Source: Bacteroidales bacterium Bact_07 (lineage in GTDB: Bacteria > Bacteroidota > Bacteroidia > Bacteroidales > Tenuifilaceae). Taken from it: a stretch of 5,125 nt of DNA. Below, piece after piece: positions 1-5,125 of the stretch. A model generated the notes under the pieces. The model was given only the letters and a program-made list of their open reading frames with translations. It was not told the DNA's origin and did no database searches. Within the stretch, counting starts at the first letter, position 1, and each line of letters starts with the position of its first letter. Position numbers and translations under genes: made by a program. Location: assembly GCA_001603415.1 (NCBI GenBank), contig LUYY01000174.1, positions 1-5,125 of the forward strand, in the 5' to 3' direction.

Positions 1-1119
1 AAATACTGGTATTTCAGGCTAAAAGCCGATAAAAAATCATTATTTGATATTAGCATAAACGAAATTGCCCAAGTTGTAATTTCCTGTTTGATAGTTAGCA
101 TTATAATGCTGATTCCAAAAGTATTTGGATTTACCCCTAATGAAAACATGTTTTATGAAAGGAACTTAGCATTAACGGCCATTTTTGGTGTTACCCTATT
201 CACGTTAATCAACAAAAAACATAATTTGAAAAGTGTTTTATTCATCATTATGCTATTTATTGTTTTTGCAATATATGTAAATGTTATTTTGGTCAATACT
301 GGTAATTCAAGCATTCTGGTATATATACATTTACCAATACTTGCATGGTTTGTGTATGGTATTGTTTTTATCGGATTCAAATTAAGCAATTACGAAAAAC
401 AAATTGAATTTATAAAGTATAATGGCGACTTGGCTGTTTTGTATGGCATATTTGCCATAGCGGGAATAATTCTAACAGCTTTTACTATTGGACTATTCAG
501 TGCCGTTGGCATAAATGTAGAAAAATTTTATATCGAACTAATTGTAATTCCTGGGGTTGTTTCTGTTCCAATAATATGTTCATTCCTTATTCAAAAATTC
601 GAATATCTATCAAATAGAATTGCACCAATTATTGCCAACATATTCAGCCCTTTGATACTAATCACGCTCTTAATTTACCTTATCACCATATTGGTAAAAG
701 GGAGTAATCCCTTTATTGATAGAGATTTTCTAATTGTTTTTAACGCAATGCTTCTGGGGGTTATGGCATTAATTATTTTTTCACTTTCGGAGCGTCCTGA
801 AAAATCTACCAGTAAGTATTATTCACTAATTTTCTTTTCCCTCTCTGCTATTGCGTTAGTAATAAATATCATAGCCCTATCGGCTATACTTTTTAGAATC
901 ACAGAGTATGGTATAACCCCAAACCGTATGGCAGTGCTGGGTTCAAATCTTCTTTTTTTCACACATCTCATTCTCATAGGATTTAATTTAGTAAAAGTTT
1001 TACAAAAAAGACAAGACTTAAATGCCATTGAGCAAGTAACTGCAAAATTTTTACCTTACTATAGTATCTGGTTAGTATTTGTGGTTTTCATCTTACCAAT
1101 TATTTTCAACTTCAGATGA
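1..1119 (+). CDS. DUF4153-type polytopic membrane protein, C-terminal part (5' end outside window)
   Basis: The reading frame is open from the first base to the TGA at 1117-1119, giving 372 residues. No start codon in the window is the true one, because the residues before the first candidate (a TTG at 88) already read as normal protein. The chain is very hydrophobic, with about ten or eleven probable membrane helices, roughly at visible residues 22-38, 55-72, 78-98, 103-126, 142-169, 175-196, 207-232, 244-264, 275-300, 310-332 and 356-371. I recognise the DUF4153 pattern from a conserved stretch near residues 300-318 (RITEYGITPNRMAVLGSNLL) and an RDFLIVFNAML segment near 240-250. Family members in Bacteroidota are usually longer, so a substantial N-terminal part probably lies upstream. 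Function is unknown; it is presumably an inner-membrane protein. No catalytic motif is visible. Codon use is A/T-rich compared with the genes to the right, partly because of the Ile/Phe/Leu-rich helices. The family call rests on memory of its motifs, not on a search. Confidence 0.8.
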   Translation, partial: KYWYFRLKADKKSLFDISINEIAQVVISCLIVSIIMLIPKVFGFTPNENMFYERNLALTAIFGVTLFTLINKKHNLKSVLFIIMLFIVFAIYVNVILVNTGNSSILVYIHLPILAWFVYGIVFIGFKLSNYEKQIEFIKYNGDLAVLYGIFAIAGIILTAFTIGLFSAVGINVEKFYIELIVIPGVVSVPIICSFLIQKFEYLSNRIAPIIANIFSPLILITLLIYLITILVKGSNPFIDRDFLIVFNAMLLGVMALIIFSLSERPEKSTSKYYSLIFFSLSAIALVINIIALSAILFRITEYGITPNRMAVLGSNLLFFTHLILIGFNLVKVLQKRQDLNAIEQVTAKFLPYYSIWLVFVVFILPIIFNFR

Positions 1120-1210
1120 AAGATTTTGAATAGGAAAGAAAATAACAATATTTAACTAATCCGTTAATTCAAAAACAAATAATTTAGCACGAATATTAAA
1201 ATTAAAAAAC

Positions 1211-1843
1211 ATGAAACGGATAGCTACTACTTTAATCATGCTATTTGCTGCAGCAGGTTTGTATGCGCAAATTTTTATTGGTGGTAATATTGGTTTTAGC
1301 ACTACCGGTGGGAAAATTGAAAACGGCAATACTTCCGTTGATAAGGTTACTCAAACCAACTTTTCAATAGCCCCCAAGGCAGGCATTTTTCTGTCGGAGA
1401 AATTAGCTGTTGGAGCCATGCTAGGCTTTAACCTACAAAATGAAAAAACTCCCGGCAACCCCGATGTGATTGATCGTACCACCACAATCGGATTAACACC
1501 ATTTGCCCGCTACTACGCCATCACTTTCAATAAATTATCGGTTTTTGCACAGGGCAACCTGGGCTTATCGTATGGTGTTGAAAAGCACAAGGTGGGCTCA
1601 ACTACTACTACCGGCCCCAAAACTACAACCATAGGTTTAGCAGCCTTCCCAGGCATTTCCTATAAATTAACCGACAAAGTTGACCTTGAAGCAGTAATTG
1701 GTGGTTTTAACTTCAACTTTAACCGCGTTTCGGTTAAAAACAACAATACAACAAACATTACCAATACCTTTGGCATTGGTGCTAACCTCGATGCCATTGC
1801 AACTACTGGATTTATTACAATCGGTGCTATTGTTAAACTTTAA
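1211..1843 (+). CDS. Small outer-membrane beta-barrel (porin-family) protein with signal peptide
   Basis: This 210-residue protein starts at ATG 1211 after an A-rich leader without a Shine-Dalgarno sequence. It begins with a clear Sec signal peptide: MKR, a hydrophobic core at residues 4-17, then an LYA-Q site that suggests cleavage after Ala19. The mature part alternates short Gly- and aromatic-containing beta strands with polar Asn/Thr/Lys-rich loops, for example APKAGIFLSEKLAVGAMLGF, then TPFARYY, FAQGNLGLSYG and FPGISYKLTDKVDLEAVIGG. That is the look of the OmpA-like or OMP_b-brl eight-stranded barrels common in Bacteroidota. It should be exported and folded into the outer membrane by the BAM machinery. 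The ligand or role is unknown; related proteins are often structural or simply annotated as porin family. The last residue is Leu rather than the more usual Phe. The 91-bp gap from the upstream gene and the strong terminator after it suggest a single-gene transcript. Confidence 0.85.
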   Translation: MKRIATTLIMLFAAAGLYAQIFIGGNIGFSTTGGKIENGNTSVDKVTQTNFSIAPKAGIFLSEKLAVGAMLGFNLQNEKTPGNPDVIDRTTTIGLTPFARYYAITFNKLSVFAQGNLGLSYGVEKHKVGSTTTTGPKTTTIGLAAFPGISYKLTDKVDLEAVIGGFNFNFNRVSVKNNNTTNITNTFGIGANLDAIATTGFITIGAIVKL

Positions 1844-1864
1844 TGTTGAAACAGAAAATATATG

Positions 1865-1889
1865 AAGGGACGTTACCGCGTCCCTTTTT
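1865..1889 (+). terminator. Rho-independent terminator of the beta-barrel gene
   Basis: An 8-bp perfect stem (AAGGGACG at 1865-1872 with CGTCCCTT at 1879-1886) encloses a 6-base loop, TTACCG. The T run starts in the stem's 3' arm and reaches 1889; one C and another run of five T follow. It lies 21 bp after the barrel gene stop and is oriented to end that transcript. The same bases are the end of nth on the other strand: the loop carries the nth stop codon at 1873-1875. Read on the minus strand the stem still forms, but the following T tract is poor, so it is probably a weaker terminator in that direction. Confidence 0.88.
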
Positions 1890-2544
1890 CTTTTTCTGCC
1901 TTTTTATTATTTTTCCTATACTCCTTGCAAACCGTGGTTAGGCCACATTCGGAGCACTTTGGCTTTCGAGCTGTGCAAACATAACGTCCGTGTAGAATTA
2001 GCCAGTGATGGGCTTTGGGGATTAACTCCTGTGGAAAATTGTCCATTAACTGCAACTCAACTGCCAATGGCGTTTTGGCATTGCTTACCAAACCTATTCT
2101 GTTTGCAACCCGGAACACATGCGTATCAACTGCCATGGCTGGTTTATCGAACACTACCGATGCAATAACATTGGCCGTTTTTCGGCCTACACCCGGAAGG
2201 CGTTGCAAAAGATTGATATCCGAAGGTACTTCACCGTTAAATTCCATTATTAAAGCCTTAGCCATTCCCAGTAGGTTTTTGGCTTTATTGTTAGGGTAAG
2301 AACAACTTTTAATCAACTCGTAAATGTCTTCAACAGTGGCATTCGCCAAACTTTTAGCGTCGGGAAAGTGTTTGAAAAAGTTAGGGGTTATTTGGTTTAC
2401 ACGCTTATCGGTGCATTGCGCGCTAAGTATGACTGCCACAAGCAATTCGTATGGATTGGAGTAATGCAATTCGGTTTCGGCTATGGGACGGGTTTTCTCA
2501 AAATACTCGATTACAAAACGATATAATTCCTTTTTTGAATTCAT
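1873..2544 (-). CDS. nth: Endonuclease III (DNA glycosylase / AP lyase)
   Basis: Nth removes oxidised pyrimidines from DNA and nicks the abasic site, starting base-excision repair in the cytoplasm. With the ATG at 2544 the protein has 223 residues, close to the usual length of just over 200. The helix-hairpin-helix LPGVGRKTANVI lies at about residues 116-127. It includes the catalytic lysine (Lys122, equivalent to Lys120 of E. coli), and the catalytic aspartate is Asp140 in VDTHVFRVANR. The 4Fe-4S cluster ligands are Cys190, Cys197, Cys200 and Cys206, with the family spacing C-x6-C-x2-C-x5-C. The N-terminal LLVAVILSAQCTDKRVN segment is also typical. A TTG at 2565 in the same frame would add seven residues, but it overlaps the TAACTTTG promoter element, so ATG 2544 is preferred. 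The short Lys/Glu-rich tail (KKAEKEKGTR) is encoded by the T-rich tract and stem of the convergent gene's terminator. Confidence 0.96.
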   Translation of the reverse strand: MNSKKELYRFVIEYFEKTRPIAETELHYSNPYELLVAVILSAQCTDKRVNQITPNFFKHFPDAKSLANATVEDIYELIKSCSYPNNKAKNLLGMAKALIMEFNGEVPSDINLLQRLPGVGRKTANVIASVVFDKPAMAVDTHVFRVANRIGLVSNAKTPLAVELQLMDNFPQELIPKAHHWLILHGRYVCTARKPKCSECGLTTVCKEYRKNNKKAEKEKGTR

Positions 2545-2562
2545 CTTATTTCTCTTTAACCC

Positions 2563-2570
2563 CAAAGTTA
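2563..2570 (-). promoter_or_regulatory. Bacteroidota-type -7 promoter element for nth
   Basis: On the minus strand these bases read TAACTTTG, a full match to the TAnnTTTG consensus of the Bacteroidota primary sigma factor. Transcription would start a few bases downstream, leaving a very short A-rich leader before ATG 2544. No clear -33 TTTG or TTG is seen at the expected distance upstream, so the call rests on the -7 element and its position. Confidence 0.55.
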
Positions 2571-2627
2571 GATTAAATTGATTAAACCTATTTTGTTTCC
2601 ACCGGCTAAACTCCTCTTAAAATATTT

Positions 2628-2669
2628 CTGCCTCCCCATTTTTATCAGCCTATTTGAATTTGTCAATTC
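2628..2669. repeat. 42-bp direct repeat, copy 1
   Basis: This copy begins CTGCCTCCCCATTTTTATC and ends TTTGTCAATTC. It is identical to copy 2 at 2799-2840, and the starts are 171 bp apart. Similarity continues to the left as CCTCT, one extra T, then AAAAT (from 2613), with one length difference and a few substitutions. To the right, an identical CGGTTTAA follows at the same offset (2679-2686). Confidence 0.97.
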
Positions 2670-2681
2670 CGGAAATTCCGG
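2669..2681. repeat. 13-bp perfect inverted repeat
   Basis: CCGGAA-A-TTCCGG is a perfect palindrome around a central A, and its first base is the last base of repeat copy 1. It could bind a symmetric dimeric regulator, or form a small hairpin with a 3-base loop. Copy 2 of the larger repeat lacks it, having only the CGG-side half. No function is shown. Confidence 0.6.
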
Positions 2682-2709
2682 TTTAACTGTTCACTTTCCA
2701 CTATTCCTC

Positions 2710-2726
2710 TAACTTCCTTTAAGTTA
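2710..2726. repeat. Short inverted repeat TAACTT-CCTTT-AAGTTA
   Basis: A 6-bp perfect A/T-rich stem encloses a 5-base loop. It overlaps TAACTTCC, the probable decayed counterpart of the ABC-F -7 element. It is too weak to act as a terminator and may be incidental. A nearby direct repeat, CTCTAACT at 2707-2714 and 2727-2734, overlaps it. Confidence 0.45.
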
Positions 2727-2751
2727 CTCTAACTCCATCACATTCTGCACT

Positions 2752-2786
2752 ATTCCGATTCATTCCGATTCATTCCGATTCATTCC
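2752..2786. repeat. 10-bp tandem repeat, 3.5 copies
   Basis: The unit ATTCCGATTC occurs three times exactly (2752-2781), followed by a half unit ATTCC (2782-2786) that runs straight into the left end of the second large repeat. The unit has an internal near-repeat (ATTCC/ATTC). A 10-bp period is close to one helical turn, so each copy presents the same DNA face. Copy number may vary between strains by slippage. Confidence 0.95.
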
Positions 2787-2798
2787 TCTAAAATCTTA

Positions 2799-2840
2799 CT
2801 GCCTCCCCATTTTTATCAGCCTATTTGAATTTGTCAATTC
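2799..2840. repeat. 42-bp direct repeat, copy 2
   Basis: This copy is identical to 2628-2669. Its left flank (CCTCTAAAATCTTA from 2785) resembles the left flank of copy 1 with one indel. Its right flank shares CGGTTTAA at 2850-2857, whose TTTA is the likely -33 element of the ABC-F promoter. This copy therefore sits directly upstream of a probable working promoter. Confidence 0.97.
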
Positions 2841-2852
2841 ATAACACTTCGG

Positions 2853-2885
2853 TTTAAGCAAATGTTGCACAAATTGCTAACTTTG
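2853..2885 (+). promoter_or_regulatory. Bacteroidota-type promoter for the ABC-F gene
   Basis: TAACTTTG at 2878-2885 fully matches the TAnnTTTG -7 consensus. TTTA at 2853-2856, one base from the TTTG -33 element, lies 21 bp upstream, within the usual spacing. The start of transcription would fall only some 15-20 bases before the TTG at 2909, in an A-rich leader. The promoter assignment is inference from consensus. Confidence 0.6.
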
Positions 2886-2908
2886 CAATTCTGAAAAACC
2901 CAAAAACA

Positions 2909-4783
2909 TTGGCATTAATTTACCTACAGGCCGAAAATATTTATAAATCGTTTGGCGATTTGGAGGTATTGAGCGATATCTCGCTTAGCTTATTCCAAAA
3001 CCAACGCACAGCCCTAGTTGCTCGAAATGGTTCGGGGAAAAGCACATTGCTTAATATTCTTGCCGGTTACGACACCCCCGACTCAGGCAGAGTTACATTG
3101 CGTAACAACATTAGTGTAGGCTATCTACCTCAGGAACCCAAACTCGATTTAACAAAATCGGTTTTGGAAAATGTTTTTAATTCCGATGATGCCATTTCGA
3201 TTGCTATTCGCAATTACGAGGTTGCCATACAGTCGACCGATAAAAAGGCATTGCAACATGCCATTGACGAGATGGACAGGCTTAACATTTGGGATAGGGA
3301 GCAAAAGGCAAAGCAAATCCTGTCGGTACTGCAATTGTCGGAATTCAACCTACCGGTTGAGTATTTATCGGGCGGTCAACGCAAGCGAGTTGCGCTTGCT
3401 GCGGTGCTGATAAGTAACCCCGACCTACTTATCCTCGATGAACCCACTAACCACCTTGACCTCGAGATGGTGGAATGGCTGGAAGATTTCCTTACACGGT
3501 CACAAAAAACATTGCTGATGGTTACCCACGACAGGTATTTTCTCGACCGCGTTTGCACTGATATTATTGAGATAGATCAAAAGCAGGTTTATACATACAG
3601 CGGAAACTACTCTTATTTTATTGAGAAGCGCGATGAGCGCATTAGGGCAAAGCTGGCAGAAATTGACAGAGCAAGCAATTTACTCCGACGGGAAACGGAA
3701 TGGATGCGCCGCATGCCACAGGCCCGTGGAACTAAAGCCAAGTATCGCATCGACGCTTTTTACAAGCTCCGCGAAACGGCTCAACAAAACATCCACTCCA
3801 ATGATGTTGAAATAGGTGTGAGTGCCTCACGACTGGGCAAAAAGATTATGGAGGTCAAAGGGCTTTCGAAAAGTTTCGATAGCAAGGTAATCCTAAAAGA
3901 TTTCAGCTACACCTTTAACCGCTTTGAACGGCTTGGGATTGTGGGAGCCAATGGCACAGGCAAAACCACATTCCTTAACCTGATTACGGGAACACTCCCA
4001 CCCGATTCCGGTGTAATTGATCCCGGAGCAACCCTCAAAATTGCCTACTACCGTCAAGGAGGGATGGATATCTCGGAAGATGCCAAAGTTATTGATGTGG
4101 TGAGGGAAATTGCCGAGGTAATTACACTTGCCAACGGCAAAACCATTACTGCATCGCAGTTTCTGAACAATTTCCTTTTTACACCCGATAAGCAGCACAC
4201 CTTGGTTCGCAAACTTAGCGGGGGCGAAAAGCGTAGGCTTTACTTGCTTACAGTTCTCATGCAAAACCCTAACTTTTTAATACTCGACGAGCCAACCAAC
4301 GACCTCGATATTTTTACGCTCAATGTTTTAGAGGATTATCTGATTAACTTTCCTGGCGTAGTAGTTGTGGTGTCGCACGACCGCTATTTCATGGATAAAT
4401 TGGTTGATGGCCTGCTGATTTTTGAAGGGGATGGCGAAGTGAGCGGTTTCCCTGGAAACTATACCGAATATCGCCAATGGTTGAAAGAGCAAGAGAAAAA
4501 AAACCAAAACGAAATACCACAAAGGATTAGAGCTGAAAGTAAACCATCACCACCTGAAAGGAAAAGGAATAAATTAACCTACTCCCAAAAGAAAGAGTTG
4601 GAACAGCTCACCATTGAGATAGCTCAGCTCGAAAAGGAAAAGAAAGAGATTGAAGACTTGCTCAACAGCGGACAACTGAGCGCTAAAGAGCTAACGGAAA
4701 AGTCAACCCGATTCAGCGAAATAACAAAGTTGCTCGAGGATAAGGAAATGCGTTGGTTGGAATTAAGCGAGATTGGTGAATAG
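2909..4783 (+). CDS. uup: ABC-F family ATPase, Uup/YfmR-like, with C-terminal coiled coil
   Basis: This 624-residue soluble protein has two ABC ATPase domains and no membrane segment. Domain 1 has Walker A ARNGSGKST (38-46), signature LSGGQ (153-157), Walker B LLILDEPTNHLD (173-184, catalytic Glu178) and switch His207 in VTHDRYF. Domain 2 has GANGTGKTT (346-354), LSGGE (436-440), LILDEPTNDLD (458-468, catalytic Glu461) and His490 in SHDRYF. The charged linker between them, about 238-312 with WMRRMPQARGTKAK, is the ABC-F interdomain arm. Residues about 555-620 form a Lys/Glu-rich coiled coil like the C-terminal domain of Uup. ABC-F proteins act on the ribosome, entering the E site to help stalled translation; Uup has also been linked to DNA. 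The start is TTG 2909: no ATG lies upstream in frame back to the TAA at 2855, and the N-terminal strand YLQAENIYKSFG needs this region. The assignment to Uup rather than another ABC-F subgroup is tentative; the two ATPase domains are certain. Confidence 0.93.
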   Translation: MALIYLQAENIYKSFGDLEVLSDISLSLFQNQRTALVARNGSGKSTLLNILAGYDTPDSGRVTLRNNISVGYLPQEPKLDLTKSVLENVFNSDDAISIAIRNYEVAIQSTDKKALQHAIDEMDRLNIWDREQKAKQILSVLQLSEFNLPVEYLSGGQRKRVALAAVLISNPDLLILDEPTNHLDLEMVEWLEDFLTRSQKTLLMVTHDRYFLDRVCTDIIEIDQKQVYTYSGNYSYFIEKRDERIRAKLAEIDRASNLLRRETEWMRRMPQARGTKAKYRIDAFYKLRETAQQNIHSNDVEIGVSASRLGKKIMEVKGLSKSFDSKVILKDFSYTFNRFERLGIVGANGTGKTTFLNLITGTLPPDSGVIDPGATLKIAYYRQGGMDISEDAKVIDVVREIAEVITLANGKTITASQFLNNFLFTPDKQHTLVRKLSGGEKRRLYLLTVLMQNPNFLILDEPTNDLDIFTLNVLEDYLINFPGVVVVVSHDRYFMDKLVDGLLIFEGDGEVSGFPGNYTEYRQWLKEQEKKNQNEIPQRIRAESKPSPPERKRNKLTYSQKKELEQLTIEIAQLEKEKKEIEDLLNSGQLSAKELTEKSTRFSEITKLLEDKEMRWLELSEIGE

Positions 4784-4788
4784 CAACC

Positions 4789-5125
4789 TCAATCCTCTAA
4801 TTCGAATCGTAAAACCTTTTGGGTTTCATCATCAACCCTAAACCTATTGTCGATTCGGTGACCAATTACCCAAACAATTTCGTTGGCCGAGGTTAAAACA
4901 AAAACCTTTCCCTTATCGGCAAGGGGCAACTTGATATCAACCAAGAAATCGCTAATTTTTTTAAACCCAGTCATTCCGAAAGGAATAAACCGGTCGCCTG
5001 GTTGCCATGGCCTTATGGAAAGCGGAAACTCAATTTTTGCAAAATCGAGGTTTGCCACTTTTGGATCTTTCTCCAGGGGGAAGCCCTTGGAATAATCATT
5101 TAAAGTGATATTTAATTTTATGGGG
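4789..5125 (-). CDS. tilS: tRNA(Ile)-lysidine synthetase, C-terminal domain (5' end outside window)
   Basis: TilS uses ATP and lysine to change C34 of the AUA-decoding tRNA-Ile to lysidine, which is essential for reading AUA as Ile. Only the last 111 residues are present. The minus-strand frame is open to the window edge at 5125 and stops with TGA at 4789-4791. The visible part matches the TilS C-terminal domain: LSIRPWQPGDRF (visible residues 35-46), the PFGM turn (48-51), KKISDFLVDIKLP (55-67) and WVIGHRIDNRF (85-95). This domain helps bind the tRNA acceptor stem. The N-terminal PP-loop ATPase with its SGGxDS motif must lie outside the window, so catalytic completeness cannot be judged. A GTG inside the frame at 5058 is not a credible start, because coherent protein sequence continues upstream of it. 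The gene converges on the ABC-F gene with a 5-bp gap. Confidence 0.9.
   Translation of the reverse strand, partial: PIKLNITLNDYSKGFPLEKDPKVANLDFAKIEFPLSIRPWQPGDRFIPFGMTGFKKISDFLVDIKLPLADKGKVFVLTSANEIVWVIGHRIDNRFRVDDETQKVLRFELED

Larger units (their letters stand above)
2545..2908. other. Non-coding divergent intergenic region with repeats
   Basis: This 364-bp gap between nth and the ABC-F gene has no convincing reading frame on either strand. It holds two copies of a 42-bp repeat, a 10-bp tandem repeat, two short inverted repeats and a promoter element pointing outward at each end. From 2611 to 2850 the plus strand has 18 G and 69 C, a strong strand bias, with no G at all from 2691 to 2722. 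The fragment CGGTTTAA occurs at 2679-2686 and 2850-2857, in the same 171-bp register as the 42-bp repeat. TAACTTCC at 2710-2717 mirrors TAACTTTG at 2878-2885 with nearly the same offset. This suggests that the repeated unit once covered about 2613-2717 and 2785-2885. Confidence 0.75.

Noticed and set aside
1152..1167. Inverted repeat TTAAC-N6-GTTAA between the membrane-protein and barrel genes
   Set aside because: It is only a 5-bp A/T-rich stem with no T tract; it is too weak for a terminator, and there is no support for an operator.
1180..1187. TAATTTAG as a -7 promoter element for the beta-barrel gene
   Set aside because: It has one mismatch to TAnnTTTG, no -33 partner lies at the right distance, and the region is A/T-rich enough for chance matches. 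A promoter is expected in 1120-1210, but I cannot place it.
1959..2299. Plus-strand open frames across nth
   Set aside because: They overlap the conserved Nth catalytic region in antisense and have no leader, domain or protein-like composition.
2544..2565. Longer nth form starting at TTG 2565
   Set aside because: The extra codons overlap the TAACTTTG promoter element and would lie before or at the transcription start; ATG 2544 gives the usual family N-terminus.
2655..2662. TGAATTTG inside the 42-bp repeats as a promoter
   Set aside because: It has one mismatch to TAnnTTTG, no -33 element was found, and no gene lies directly downstream.
2628..2840. The 42-bp repeats as a minimal CRISPR array or as attL/attR sites
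   Set aside because: There are only two copies with a 129-bp gap, no cas genes, no integrase and no tRNA gene. The matched flanks instead suggest a local duplication.
3893..4264. Long minus-strand open frame inside the ABC-F gene
   Set aside because: It is antisense to well-conserved ATPase sequence, has no recognisable domain and has an atypical residue make-up; it is a shadow frame.
4771..4794. GATT/AATC inverted repeat across the ABC-F/tilS gap as a shared terminator
   Set aside because: The stem is 4 bp, with a bulge before three more pairs, and no T tract follows on either strand.

Overview
This window looks like ordinary chromosomal DNA from a member of the Bacteroidota. Three things point there. 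Two genes carry a TAACTTTG element, which fits the Bacteroidota -7 promoter consensus TAnnTTTG. The leaders are A-rich and show no Shine-Dalgarno sequence. The predicted proteins (a DUF4153-type membrane protein, a small OmpA-like barrel, and the local variants of Nth, ABC-F and TilS) read like those of that phylum. I cannot name a genus.

Layout from left to right. Positions 1-1119 (+) hold the C-terminal 372 residues of a polytopic membrane protein of the DUF4153 type, cut by the window start. Positions 1211-1843 (+) encode a secreted small outer-membrane beta-barrel protein, ending at a strong intrinsic terminator at about 1865-1889. Positions 1873-2544 (-) encode endonuclease III (Nth), which converges on the barrel gene so closely that its stop codon sits in the terminator loop. 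Positions 2545-2908 are a non-coding divergent intergenic region between nth and the next gene. It holds an exact 42-bp direct repeat 171 bp apart, a 10-bp tandem repeat, two small inverted repeats, a strong C-over-G strand bias and a promoter at each end. Positions 2909-4783 (+) encode a Uup-like ABC-F ATPase that starts at TTG. Positions 4789-5125 (-) hold the C-terminal domain of TilS (tRNA-Ile lysidine synthetase), cut by the window end and separated from the ABC-F gene by only 5 bp.

The genes do not form one pathway. The right half groups translation-related functions (ABC-F, TilS). Nth is base-excision DNA repair. The left half is envelope proteins. I found no CRISPR array, tRNA, rRNA, transposase, toxin-antitoxin pair or phage gene, and no convincing undescribed multi-gene system. 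The part most worth a second look is the intergenic region at 2545-2908. There the 42-bp repeat appears to belong to a longer, decayed duplication that reaches into the ABC-F promoter and leaves a degenerate promoter copy upstream.
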